Source of the DNA: Bacteroidota bacterium
GTDB taxonomy: Bacteria > Bacteroidota > Bacteroidia > Chitinophagales > UBA10324
Assembly (NCBI GenBank): GCA_003455275.1
Contig: DMRR01000093.1
Location: 1-14,647 of the forward strand
Length of the DNA: 14,647 nucleotides
Direction: 5' to 3'
A program made the position numbers and the translations under genes. This document shows positions 1 to 7,677 of this stretch, piece after piece (position 1 is the stretch's first letter; every line of letters begins with the position of its first letter). Below the pieces are notes generated by a model, which was given only the letters and a program-made list of their open reading frames with translations, did not search any database and was not told where the DNA came from.

Positions 1-2
1 CA

Positions 3-539
3 ATGAAAACCCTTCTCATTTCCTTCGCACTTATGCTCTCATTTTTCCAAACACAAAAATCAATTTACGATTACAAGTTTCCTGCACTCGACGGAAAATC
101 GGAAATCAACCTTGCTGACTACAAGGGAAAGAAAATCCTGATTGTGAATGTTGCCTCTGAGTGCGGCTACACTTACCAGTATGAGGACCTGGAAAAGCTC
201 TATGAAAAATACAAAGACAAAATGGTGCTCATTGGTTTTCCATGCAATCAGTTTGGATTTCAGGAACCAGGATCGCCTGAAGAGATTCAGAAATTTTGCA
301 CAGAGAAATACAATGTCACATTTCCACTCGCAGCAAAAATTGATGTGAAGGGCGATAAGCAATGTCCGCTCTATCAATGGCTCACGCACAAGCAACTCAA
401 CGGAAAAGAGGATTCAGAAGTGAGTTGGAACTTTAACAAGTATCTCATTGATGAAAAAGGAAATTACATCGCTCACTTTACTTCGAAAATAAAACCATTC
501 GACTCGTTGCTGGTGAGTGCTATTGAGAAGAGTTATTGA
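3..539 (+). CDS. Exported glutathione peroxidase (Cys type, probably thioredoxin-dependent)
   Basis: Reduces hydrogen peroxide or lipid hydroperoxides. The family signature NVASECG carries the peroxidatic Cys54, encoded by TGC (162-164), so this is not a selenoprotein. The other active-site residues are visible: Gln83 in FPCNQFGFQEPG, and Trp142 and Asn143 in WNFNKYLI. Cys99 (EIQKFCTEKY) sits where plant and bacterial thioredoxin-dependent members carry the resolving Cys, so thioredoxin rather than glutathione is the likely reductant (inference). The first ~19 residues are hydrophobic after a Lys and look like a signal peptide, suggesting a periplasmic or envelope location, although no clean Ala-X-Ala site is seen. 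At 178 residues the length fits the family plus a leader. The ATG is only two bases from the window edge, so a longer N-terminus cannot be excluded. Confidence 0.93.
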   Translation: MKTLLISFALMLSFFQTQKSIYDYKFPALDGKSEINLADYKGKKILIVNVASECGYTYQYEDLEKLYEKYKDKMVLIGFPCNQFGFQEPGSPEEIQKFCTEKYNVTFPLAAKIDVKGDKQCPLYQWLTHKQLNGKEDSEVSWNFNKYLIDEKGNYIAHFTSKIKPFDSLLVSAIEKSY

Positions 540-572
540 GGATTTTGTTTTCGATTTTGTATAAGCGATGAT

Positions 573-580
573 TACTTTTA
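573..580 (+). promoter_or_regulatory. Possible -7 element before the 596 fragment
   Basis: TACTTTTA matches the Bacteroidota -7 consensus TAnnTTTG at all but the last base and lies 16 bases before the GTG at 596. TTTTG runs occur upstream, but their spacing is not convincing for a -33 element. Weak, offered as a candidate only. Confidence 0.2.
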
Positions 581-595
581 GAGGATAATTTTTCT

Positions 596-838
596 GTGAA
601 AAAAATATTTGCTACTCTGATTCTTGTTTGCTCGCTTGCGGTTTGTAGGGCGCAGTGGGTGACTATACCCGACCCGAATTTTGTTGCGTGGCTGCAAGCA
701 CATTGTTCAAGTGGAATGAATGGAAATTTGATGGATACTACAAGTGGTTATTTTGAGCGTCACACCTCCGGGGTTTTGATTTTCATTTTTCTTTTTTCTA
801 AAATCATTTCATCCACTCGGGATAGTTTCATGATTTGA
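596..838 (+). pseudogene. N-terminal remnant of a Bacteroidota secreted protein
   Basis: The frame opens with GTG and encodes 80 residues. Residues 1-19 are a clear signal peptide (MKKIFATLILVCSLAVCRA, then Q). Residues 20-48 (WVTIPDPNFVAWLQAH, then MNGNLMDTT) resemble the opening of large secreted Bacteroidota proteins that continue into leucine-rich-like repeats and often a sorting tail. Here the likeness stops after MDTT, and the rest is a hydrophobic, low-complexity tail ending in TGA with no repeats or sorting domain. The first part is also worn: HCSSGMNG where I would expect a Y-P-S-C-M-N-G-like stretch (from memory of the family). I read it as the stump of a gene whose body was deleted. 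A genuine short exported peptide is the alternative. Confidence 0.5.
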
Positions 839-914
839 TTTTTTTCTTTCGTCGAAAAAATTATCTGCCAGAAAAAATTTCTTCTACTTTCATTCTCAAA
901 AAAATAATTCGCCT
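839..914. other. AT-rich spacer upstream of the amine oxidase gene
   Basis: These 76 bases between the remnant and the amine oxidase start are rich in T and A runs. I find no exact TAnnTTTG element, no Shine-Dalgarno-like purine run and no convincing hairpin. Together with the remnant, it makes 540-914 the longest stretch here without an intact gene. Confidence 0.5.
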
Positions 915-2606
915 ATGAGCCGCCACCAACAATCACGCACTGAGCTACTTCGCTCGCTGAGAAAAGCTTTTCAACTTGCTGTGCTTTCTCAGAAAAAAAA
1001 TTCTCCTCCGGTAGATGAACTGGCTGATATGATCTCGCAACCGCGCAGTGCTTCGCGAAGAAATTTTTTAAGCAACACTGCAAAAGCTGGATTAGTGTTT
1101 GGGGCTGCAGGATTAATTAATGCCTGTAAAAAAGGAAGCGATGCCTTAATGGAAACTGCCGGCATCAATGGAATGAAGAATGAAAGTTGCAATATGAATA
1201 TTGTAATTGTAGGCGCAGGAATGGCGGGGCTTAATTGCTGTTATCAACTCAAAAAACAAGGCATTGGCTCCAAAGTTTATGAAGCCAGCACTCGTGTTGG
1301 TGGAAGAATTTTTACAGCAAGCAATATCATGGCTCCGGGACTTACAACTGAACTCGGAGGCGAATTCATTGACAGCATTCATACTGATATGATTCACCTC
1401 GCCCAGGAATTCAATCTTCCGCTAATTGACACTTTTGCTCCCAGCGAAACCTCTCTCGTGTATCAGGATTATTTTTTCAACGGACAACATTATTCCCTTC
1501 AGGAGGTGATAGATGCATTTCTTCCTTATGCTTCACAGATTCAAAGCGACATTAATTCTCTGCCGAATGTGATTGTTTACAATAACTATGGCAATGCAGA
1601 TTTTTACGACAACCAATCCATTTCTCAGTATTTTGATTCCATTGGTATGACGGGATGGATTCGTGAAGCGCTTGAAGTAGCTTACCTTACAGAGTATGGC
1701 CGCGAAGTAGATGATCAATCAGCAATTAATTTTCTTTATCTCTTCTCTCCTGATACTTCTGCAGGAACCTTCGACATTTTTGGTGAGAGCGATGAGCGCT
1801 ACAAAATTTCAGGCGGCAATCAGCTGGTGATAAATAAAATTTATGAGCAGGTGCAAACAAGTGTTACACTGGAGCGGAAACTGGTTAAACTTTCAAAGCT
1901 CGCTAACAACACATACAAACTATGGTTTGAAAAACCGAACGGCACAACAATTCAGATTACGGCTGATGCAGTAGTGCTCACGCTTCCATTTACCATTTTG
2001 CGAACAGTTGATCTTTCAGGAGTAACTCTTCCTTCATGGAAAACCAATGCAATTCAAAATCTTGGTTACGGTACTAATGCGAAACTTATGCTTGGATTTA
2101 ATTCACGCTACTGGCGATCTCAAGGATATACCGGCTACAATTTTTCTGACACCGGAATGCAAACAGGTTGGGATAACAGCGAACTGCAAGGCGGTATCAA
2201 GGGTGGCTATACTGTTTTTCTGGGAGGAAACCTTGGAATTGATTTAGGGAGCGGAACTGCTGAATCACAGAAAAATATTTACTTGCCAAAACTTGAACAG
2301 ATATGGAATGGTATTTCATCTCAGTATAATGGCAATGTTCAGCGGATGCAATGGCCTTCGCAGCCATACACACTCGGGAGTTATGCGTGTTACCGGCCGG
2401 GGCAGTTTCAAACCATTTGTGGTGCAGAGCGAAAAGAAGTTGGCAATTTATTTTTTGCAGGCGAACACTGCTCACTCAATTTCCAGGGATATATGAATGG
2501 CGCTGCTGAAACCGGAAAGCGGGCTGCAAGTAAAATTATTGAAACACTTTGCGGTGGCGGCGGAAGGGTGGAAGAAGAAGCTGAAGGGAAAGTGATGCAG
2601 TATTAA
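915..2606 (+). CDS. Flavin amine oxidase family protein, Tat-exported, probable lipoprotein
   Basis: FAD-dependent oxidoreductase of the monoamine oxidase / L-amino-acid oxidase superfamily; the substrate cannot be read from sequence. The dinucleotide-binding motif GAGMAG is at residues 100-105, with the ribose-binding Glu123 (VYEAS) and the following GGRI (129-132). The C-terminal FAD signature is FFAGEHCSLNFQGYMNGA, about 513-530. A twin-arginine motif (SRRNFL, 47-52) precedes a hydrophobic stretch ending in LINAC, so Cys71 is a plausible lipidation site. The protein would be folded with FAD in the cytoplasm, exported by Tat and anchored to a membrane. About 46 residues precede the Tat motif, longer than usual; Met40 (codon at 1032) is an alternative start giving a standard leader. 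I keep the ATG at 915 because the extra segment looks like ordinary coding sequence. The tail after 545 is Gly/Glu-rich. The 563-residue length is normal for the family plus leader. Confidence 0.9.
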   Translation: MSRHQQSRTELLRSLRKAFQLAVLSQKKNSPPVDELADMISQPRSASRRNFLSNTAKAGLVFGAAGLINACKKGSDALMETAGINGMKNESCNMNIVIVGAGMAGLNCCYQLKKQGIGSKVYEASTRVGGRIFTASNIMAPGLTTELGGEFIDSIHTDMIHLAQEFNLPLIDTFAPSETSLVYQDYFFNGQHYSLQEVIDAFLPYASQIQSDINSLPNVIVYNNYGNADFYDNQSISQYFDSIGMTGWIREALEVAYLTEYGREVDDQSAINFLYLFSPDTSAGTFDIFGESDERYKISGGNQLVINKIYEQVQTSVTLERKLVKLSKLANNTYKLWFEKPNGTTIQITADAVVLTLPFTILRTVDLSGVTLPSWKTNAIQNLGYGTNAKLMLGFNSRYWRSQGYTGYNFSDTGMQTGWDNSELQGGIKGGYTVFLGGNLGIDLGSGTAESQKNIYLPKLEQIWNGISSQYNGNVQRMQWPSQPYTLGSYACYRPGQFQTICGAERKEVGNLFFAGEHCSLNFQGYMNGAAETGKRAASKIIETLCGGGGRVEEEAEGKVMQY

Positions 2607-2656
2607 ATTTCCGTGTGAATTTTTTCTTGTTGTTGTAAAAAAAACTAAATCAATTA

Positions 2657-3433
2657 ATGCCTTCTCAAATATCTCTGATCACATATAATGTAAACGGAAT
2701 CCGCGCTGCCATGAAAAAAGGTTTGACGGATTGGCTGAAAGAAAACAAATACGACATTGTATTGATGCAGGAAACAAAAGCGCAGCCGGAGCAAATTGAT
2801 GTGAAAGAATTCGAACAACTCGGTTACCATCACTTCTGGTTTTCGGCTGAGAAAAAAGGATACAGCGGTGTGGGCATTCTCACTAAAATAAAACCAGACC
2901 AAATCAAACTCGGAATCTCGAATGATAAATATGATAATGAAGGTCGCGTAATTCGAATGGATATTGGCGACACCACTTTCATCAACACTTATTTCCCGAG
3001 CGGAACATCTGGTGATGTTCGACAGGAATTCAAGTTTGAATTTTTAAATGATTACCTCAACTGGTTGAATGATTTCAGGAAGAAAAGAAAAAAAATTATT
3101 CTCTCAGGCGATTACAATATCTGTCACAATGAAATTGACATTCACGATCCGAAAGGAAATAAAAACTCTTCAGGGTTTCTTCCTGAAGAGCGCGCATGGA
3201 TGACAAAATTTTTTGAGAGCGGCTGGGTAGATACTTTCCGCCGGTTCAATCAATCGCCGCATCAATATACCTGGTGGAGTAATTTTTTTAATGCACGCGC
3301 CAACAACAAGGGCTGGCGGATTGATTACCACAACGCGACCAGGGAATTGGAAAATGATTTAGTGTCTTCAGAAATTCTTCCTGATGTAAAACACAGCGAC
3401 CATTGTCCGGTGCTGCTGAAAATAAAATTGTAA
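2657..3433 (+). CDS. xth: Exodeoxyribonuclease III (AP endonuclease, ExoIII/APE1 family)
   Basis: Cuts DNA 5' of abasic sites and trims 3' ends in base-excision repair. Family motifs appear in order: ITYNVNGIRAA (Asn11), the metal-binding Glu39 in LMQETKAQ, Tyr112 in NTYFPSG, the catalytic Asp152/Asn154 in SGDYNICHNEIDI, the GWRIDY segment (219-224), and the terminal Asp248-His249 pair in SDHCP. All expected catalytic residues are present, and 258 residues is the usual length. The start gives an immediate first beta strand (SQISLITYNVNG), as in homologues. The 50-base gap after the amine oxidase gene holds no terminator I can see, so read-through from it is possible. The stop abuts the stop of the convergent nadD. 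A second repair enzyme, Nth, lies about 10 kb away on the other strand. Confidence 0.97.
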   Translation: MPSQISLITYNVNGIRAAMKKGLTDWLKENKYDIVLMQETKAQPEQIDVKEFEQLGYHHFWFSAEKKGYSGVGILTKIKPDQIKLGISNDKYDNEGRVIRMDIGDTTFINTYFPSGTSGDVRQEFKFEFLNDYLNWLNDFRKKRKKIILSGDYNICHNEIDIHDPKGNKNSSGFLPEERAWMTKFFESGWVDTFRRFNQSPHQYTWWSNFFNARANNKGWRIDYHNATRELENDLVSSEILPDVKHSDHCPVLLKIKL

Positions 3434-4009
3434 TTATTTCAGGTAAAACCTGCTGAGCAGAATTTCCTTCTCAACTTTTTCAGGAAGAAAATTCTTAGCT
3501 GATTTTTTTTCTTCAATCATTTTTCGAATATCGGTTGAAGAAATTTCCATCAATGGTGATGAAAGAATTTTCACATGGGCATTTTTAGTTAGCTGAGTTT
3601 TTATTTTTTCAGTCCTGGGGTAAACCAGGATTTCATAGCTGCTCAATATTTTTTCGTAATCCTTCCAGCGCTCAAACTTTTCTAAATTATCAGAACCCAT
3701 GATAAGTGAAAATTCATTCTGAGGAAACTTCTTCTTCAATTCATCAAGAGTATTGATTGTATAACTGGGAAGCGGAAGATTAAACTCTGTGTCACACGCT
3801 TTGAAATCAGGTTTTCCTTCAATTGCAAGCTGAACCAGATGAAGCCGCGCCTTATCAAACAGCAACTCCATGTTTTTCTTCAATGGATTCTGCGGACTGA
3901 CAACGAACCATATTTTTTTCAAATCAGTATTCTTCAGCACAAACTCCGCAACTGAAATATGTCCGTTGTGAATGGGATTAAATGTGCCGAAGTAGAGTCC
4001 GATTTTCAT
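3434..4009 (-). CDS. nadD: Nicotinate-nucleotide adenylyltransferase
   Basis: Transfers AMP from ATP to nicotinate mononucleotide to make deamido-NAD, the penultimate step of NAD synthesis, in the cytoplasm. The nucleotidyltransferase signature GTFNPIHNGH is at residues 8-17, with both motif His residues (14 and 17). MGSDNLEKFERW (104-115) is the NadD-type substrate loop, and ISSTDIR (156-162) is the second nucleotide-binding motif. The 191-residue length is typical, and the ATG places the GTFNP motif at the usual distance from the start. It begins 9 bases after the aspS stop on the same strand, so it is probably co-transcribed and translationally coupled with aspS. No terminator follows its stop. 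Confidence 0.96.
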   Translation of the reverse strand: MKIGLYFGTFNPIHNGHISVAEFVLKNTDLKKIWFVVSPQNPLKKNMELLFDKARLHLVQLAIEGKPDFKACDTEFNLPLPSYTINTLDELKKKFPQNEFSLIMGSDNLEKFERWKDYEKILSSYEILVYPRTEKIKTQLTKNAHVKILSSPLMEISSTDIRKMIEEKKSAKNFLPEKVEKEILLSRFYLK

Positions 4010-4018
4010 TACATAAAA

Positions 4019-5752
4019 TTAACTCAGTCCTAAATCCTTCTTCAGTTTCGAATCAATATCGGAGGGAGCATCGAGCATCATGTCGCGACCGGCATTGTTT
4101 TTCGGGAATGCAATGAAGTCGCGGATGTAATCGAGATTGGAAATTACAATGGAGCAAAACCGATCGAACCCAAAAGCAATTCCTCCATGCGGAGGCGCTC
4201 CGTATTCAAATGCATTGAGAATAAATCCGAATTTAAAATTCGCTTCTTCGGGTGTGAGTCCAAGCAGTGAAAACATTTTCTCCTGTTTCTCTCGGTTATG
4301 AATGCGGATACTTCCGCTCGAAAGTTCAACTCCGTTAATCACCACATCATACGCATTGGCGCGAACCGCACCTGGATTTGATTGGAGCAATTCATCATCT
4401 TCATTTTTCCATGAGGTGAAAGGATGATGCATGGCGTTGAATCTTTTTTCTTCTTCATCCCACTCAAGCAATGGAAAATCCAAAACCCACAGCGGTTTGA
4501 ATTCATTTGCATTGCGAAGCCCGAGACGATTTCCCAATTCGAGCCGCAGCTCGCTCATTGCTTTTCTTGTTTTTGCAAGCGGACCGGAGAGAATCAAAAT
4601 CAAATCGCCCGACTTCGCCTTGCAGTATTCAGCAATTTTTTTCAAATCATCTGCAGAATAAAATTTATCTACTGAAGATTTGAATGTTCCATCGGTGTTG
4701 CACTTAATGAAAACCAATCCGCCTGCACCAATCTGCGGGCGCTTCACCCATTCAGTGAGTTCGTCGGTTTGTTTGCGCGTGTATTCGCTGCATCCTTCTG
4801 CAACAATTGCAATCACTGCTTCTGCATCGTCAAACACCTTAAAATTTTTTCCTGAAACAACTTCCTTGATTTCCTGAAGTTTCATTTCAAATCTTAAGTC
4901 AGGTTTGTCGTTGCCATAGTATTTCAAACAATCAGCGTAACTCATTCTCGGAAAATCTCCAAGGTCAAGTCCGCGCACTTTTTTGAAAACATATTTCACC
5001 ATTCCCTCGAACATTTGCAACACATCTTCCTGCTCAACAAAAGACATCTCACAATCTATCTGCGTGAATTCAGGTTGTCTATCTGCACGCAAATCTTCAT
5101 CGCGAAAGCAGCGAACGATTTGATAATACTTATCGAAGCCCGCCACCATTAACAGTTGCTTAAATGTTTGTGGTGATTGAGGCAGCGCATAAAAATTTCC
5201 AGGACTCAATCTCGATGGAACAACAAAATCTCTCGCACCTTCGGGAGTTGATTTAATCAACACTGGAGTTTCTACATCCGCAAAACCTTGTGCATCCATA
5301 TACTCACGCACAGCTCGAGCAACCTGATGGCGCTTCAGTAAATTTTCTTTAATCACATTGCGGCGCAAATCGAGGTAGCGATATTTCATTCTTATATCAT
5401 CGCCTCCATCGGTTTCATCTTCAATTGTGAACGGTGGAAGTTTTGATTCATTCAGCACATCAAGTTTTTCTACTTTGATTTCAATATCGCCGGTAGGCAT
5501 TTGTGCGTTCTTGCTTGCGCGCTCATTCACAATTCCTGTTGCAGCAATTACAAATTCGCGACCGAGTGATTTTGCTTTTTCTGCGAGCGGAGAATTGCTG
5601 TCGAAAAAAAGTTGAGTGATTCCATAACGGTCTCGCAGGTCAATGAAAATTAAATTGCCAAGATTGCGCACGCGCTGCACCCATCCGGCAAGCGTTACAG
5701 TTTTACCAATATGTTCTGTTCTCAATTCACCACAAGTATTTGTCCGATACAT
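4019..5752 (-). CDS. aspS: Aspartate--tRNA ligase, bacterial type
   Basis: Charges tRNA-Asp with aspartate. The order is an N-terminal OB-fold anticodon-binding domain (about 1-105), class II catalytic motif 1 around 160-180 ([16 protein letters not shown]), motif 2 ([20 protein letters not shown], 214-233), a GAD insertion domain (about 285-415) typical of bacterial enzymes, and motif 3 (GIAFGFDRF, 524-532). The 577-residue length is normal. Leu31 in VRNLGNLIF lies where discriminating AspRS has Leu and non-discriminating enzymes have His, so the enzyme probably charges only tRNA-Asp (inference from one position). The ATG gives the standard [11 protein letters not shown] beginning. The gene lies 100 bases downstream of the ABC exporter and just upstream of nadD. 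Confidence 0.98.
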   Translation of the reverse strand: MYRTNTCGELRTEHIGKTVTLAGWVQRVRNLGNLIFIDLRDRYGITQLFFDSNSPLAEKAKSLGREFVIAATGIVNERASKNAQMPTGDIEIKVEKLDVLNESKLPPFTIEDETDGGDDIRMKYRYLDLRRNVIKENLLKRHQVARAVREYMDAQGFADVETPVLIKSTPEGARDFVVPSRLSPGNFYALPQSPQTFKQLLMVAGFDKYYQIVRCFRDEDLRADRQPEFTQIDCEMSFVEQEDVLQMFEGMVKYVFKKVRGLDLGDFPRMSYADCLKYYGNDKPDLRFEMKLQEIKEVVSGKNFKVFDDAEAVIAIVAEGCSEYTRKQTDELTEWVKRPQIGAGGLVFIKCNTDGTFKSSVDKFYSADDLKKIAEYCKAKSGDLILILSGPLAKTRKAMSELRLELGNRLGLRNANEFKPLWVLDFPLLEWDEEEKRFNAMHHPFTSWKNEDDELLQSNPGAVRANAYDVVINGVELSSGSIRIHNREKQEKMFSLLGLTPEEANFKFGFILNAFEYGAPPHGGIAFGFDRFCSIVISNLDYIRDFIAFPKNNAGRDMMLDAPSDIDSKLKKDLGLS

Positions 5753-5789
5753 TTTTTGTTATAGAAAATTTTTAAGTGCCGCGAAGCTA

Positions 5790-5821
5790 ATTTGAAGATT
5801 TGGAGATTTGATAATTTGAAG
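5790..5821. repeat. Four tandem 8-base units, consensus ATTTGAAG
   Basis: Four contiguous units read ATTTGAAG (5790-5797), ATTTGGAG (5798-5805), ATTTGATA (5806-5813) and ATTTGAAG (5814-5821). They fill the centre of the 100-base spacer between the ABC exporter stop and the aspS start. Similar AATTTGAA-type tandem runs are, from memory, common in intergenic DNA of Bacteroidota. The function is unknown. The array is not self-complementary, so it is not a terminator. Confidence 0.75.
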
Positions 5822-5852
5822 ATGAATACTTGTTGTCTTTTACTGATTAATT

Positions 5853-7622
5853 TCAACTACCTACCTGCATTCTCTGCTTCCGAAACTGCATCTCATAAAG
5901 CTTTGCGTAAATACCGTTGAGTGAAATCAGATCTTCATGTGTTCCGCATTCTTTCAGTTCTGCATGATCCATCACTAATATGCAATCTGATTTTTGAATG
6001 GTGCTGAGCCGGTGCGCAATGATGATGCTCGTTCTGTTGTTCACCATTTTTTCTATAGCCTGCTGAATGACATGTTCGCTCTCTGTATCAATTGATGAGG
6101 TTGCTTCGTCGAGAATAAGAATAGCAGGATTGTGAACCAGCGCCCGAACAAATGAAATCAGTTGCCGTTGGCCAAGTGAGAGTGTGGCTCCGCGCTCGCG
6201 AACTTCATAGTTGAAACCGCCCGGCAATCGCAGAACAAATTCTTCGACTCCACATAGTTGCGATGCTTTCACAATTTCTTCTTTCGAAATATTTTCATCA
6301 TGCAGTTTTATGTTATCGTATACAGACCCGCTGAAAAGAAAAACATCTTGCAACACAAGTCCCATGTTTTTGCGAAGCGAGTAAACATCATATTCGCGGA
6401 TGTCAATTCCATCAATCAATATTTTCCCTTGTTGAATATCATAGAAACGCATTAGCAGATTGATGATGGTGCTTTTGCCGGAACCGGTTGCTCCTACAAT
6501 CGCAAGTGTTTCGCCTGCCTTTGCACTGAATGAAATATTTTTTAAAACAAAATTCTCATCATCATATGCAAACCACACATTCTCAAATTTGATTTCTCCG
6601 CGGAGTTTTCCGGCAGAAATTTTTCCGGTGTTCTGGATCCGGTCTTCGCTGTCAATCAGTTTAAAAACTCTTTCGGCCGCCACCATTCCCATTTGCAGCG
6701 TGTTGAATTTATCTGCCAGCATTCTGATAGGGCGAAACAATAAGTTGATACAAAAAATAAATGTGAGCAGCATTCCCGGCGAAGTGAATCCTTTCAGATA
6801 ACTACCCGACCAATACCAGACAAGCAGGGCAACCGAGAGCGCAGAAATAATTTCCACCATCGGAAAAAAAATACTGTAATACCAGTTGCTGCTGATGTGT
6901 GCGGTGCGGTGTGCTTTGTTTATGTCCATGAATTTTTTCATCTCACGCTCTTCGGCCGTAAAAAGTTGAACTACACTCATCCCCGTGAGGTGCTCCTGCA
7001 CAAATGAATTGAGGCGCGCCACCTGATTGCGGACATCTGTGAAAGACTTTTTTATTCCACCTTTAAAAATGTATGCAGTGAGAATAAGGAATGGAAGGAT
7101 ACTCATGGCAACGAGCGTCATTTTCCATGAAAGCACAAACATGTAAACTAGTACAACAACAATTGTGAGCAAATCGCTTAAGATGGTAATGATTCCTTCT
7201 GAAAAAATATCATTGATAGTTTCTACATCATTGACAGTTCGGGTTGTGGTAATGCCAACCGGAGTCTTATCAAAGAACCGAACATTCAGATGCAACAGAT
7301 GGCTGAAGACTTTCACTCTCAAAGATTGAATAACGGATTGCCCAAGCCATGCAGTAAGGTAGGTGAAAGTGAGAGACAGCAATGATTGAATGATAAGAGA
7401 AATCAGTATGAATCCGCTCATGCTTATCAGCATCGGATAATTTCCTTTCATGATGTAGCGGTCGAGCGTGATTTGAATAAGGAAGGGATTAAGAATGCTC
7501 AAACCCGCCATTAATACCGCTATGAAAAGAGAGAAATAAAATTTTCGTTTGTGGGGGGCAGCCAACCGCAAAATCCGAAACAGTAAACTGAAATCAATAA
7601 GTCGGTTGAGAATTTTTTTCAA
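5853..7622 (-). CDS. ABC exporter half-transporter, MsbA-like (membrane domain fused to ATPase)
   Basis: Inner-membrane exporter half-unit that would work as a dimer; the cargo (lipid, peptide or drug) cannot be read from sequence. Residues about 25-310 form a six-helix transmembrane domain with hydrophobic segments near 28-52, 64-90, 143-165, 168-186, 252-272 and 283-300. The ATPase domain follows: Walker A GATGSGKST (377-385), Q-loop Gln425, signature LSLGQ (481-485), Walker B ILILDEA with catalytic Glu506, and switch His537. All are canonical, so a homodimer could be active. The 589-residue length is normal. The start is a TTG at 7622-7620, forced by an in-frame TGA three codons further upstream; an ATG at 7629-7627 is in another frame. 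Divergent from the large envelope gene at 7678 and likely controlled from the shared 55-base region. Confidence 0.93.
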   Translation of the reverse strand: MKKILNRLIDFSLLFRILRLAAPHKRKFYFSLFIAVLMAGLSILNPFLIQITLDRYIMKGNYPMLISMSGFILISLIIQSLLSLTFTYLTAWLGQSVIQSLRVKVFSHLLHLNVRFFDKTPVGITTTRTVNDVETINDIFSEGIITILSDLLTIVVVLVYMFVLSWKMTLVAMSILPFLILTAYIFKGGIKKSFTDVRNQVARLNSFVQEHLTGMSVVQLFTAEEREMKKFMDINKAHRTAHISSNWYYSIFFPMVEIISALSVALLVWYWSGSYLKGFTSPGMLLTFIFCINLLFRPIRMLADKFNTLQMGMVAAERVFKLIDSEDRIQNTGKISAGKLRGEIKFENVWFAYDDENFVLKNISFSAKAGETLAIVGATGSGKSTIINLLMRFYDIQQGKILIDGIDIREYDVYSLRKNMGLVLQDVFLFSGSVYDNIKLHDENISKEEIVKASQLCGVEEFVLRLPGGFNYEVRERGATLSLGQRQLISFVRALVHNPAILILDEATSSIDTESEHVIQQAIEKMVNNRTSIIIAHRLSTIQKSDCILVMDHAELKECGTHEDLISLNGIYAKLYEMQFRKQRMQVGS

Positions 7623-7629
7623 GAGCCAT

Positions 7630-7637
7630 CAAAAGTA
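7630..7637 (-). promoter_or_regulatory. Candidate -7 promoter element for the ABC exporter
   Basis: Read on the minus strand the bases are TACTTTTG, an exact fit to the Bacteroidota -7 consensus TAnnTTTG. The last base is 7 bases before the TTG start, so transcription would begin within a few bases of the start codon, giving an almost leaderless mRNA. No clear -33 TTTG element is seen. Confidence 0.5.
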
Positions 7638-7650
7638 TGGATTAATCCAT
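7637..7650. promoter_or_regulatory. 14-base perfect palindrome in the divergent promoter region
   Basis: ATGGATTAATCCAT is its own reverse complement. It lies between the two divergent -7 elements, touching the leftward one and covering about the -33 position of the rightward one. A dimeric regulator bound here could govern both genes. No regulator gene is present in the window to assign to it. Confidence 0.4.
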
Positions 7651-7663
7651 TTTATCTATCGCT

Positions 7664-7671
7664 TACATTTG
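7664..7671 (+). promoter_or_regulatory. Candidate -7 promoter element for the 7678 gene
   Basis: TACATTTG matches TAnnTTTG exactly and ends 6 bases before the ATG at 7678. The transcript would carry a leader of only a few bases or none. No good -33 element is seen at the expected distance; the palindrome at 7637-7650 lies there instead. Confidence 0.5.
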
Positions 7672-7677
7672 TAATTC

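Noticed and set aside
162..164. Selenocysteine in the glutathione peroxidase
   Set aside because: The active-site codon is TGC, not TGA.
837..914. Terminator or hairpin after the remnant gene
   Set aside because: Only a 7-base AAATCAT/ATGATTT match with a loop of about 20 bases just upstream could be found, with no stable stem.
4424..4877. Plus-strand reading frames of 65-83 codons inside aspS
   Set aside because: They are shadows of a highly conserved essential gene on the other strand, with no recognisable domains.
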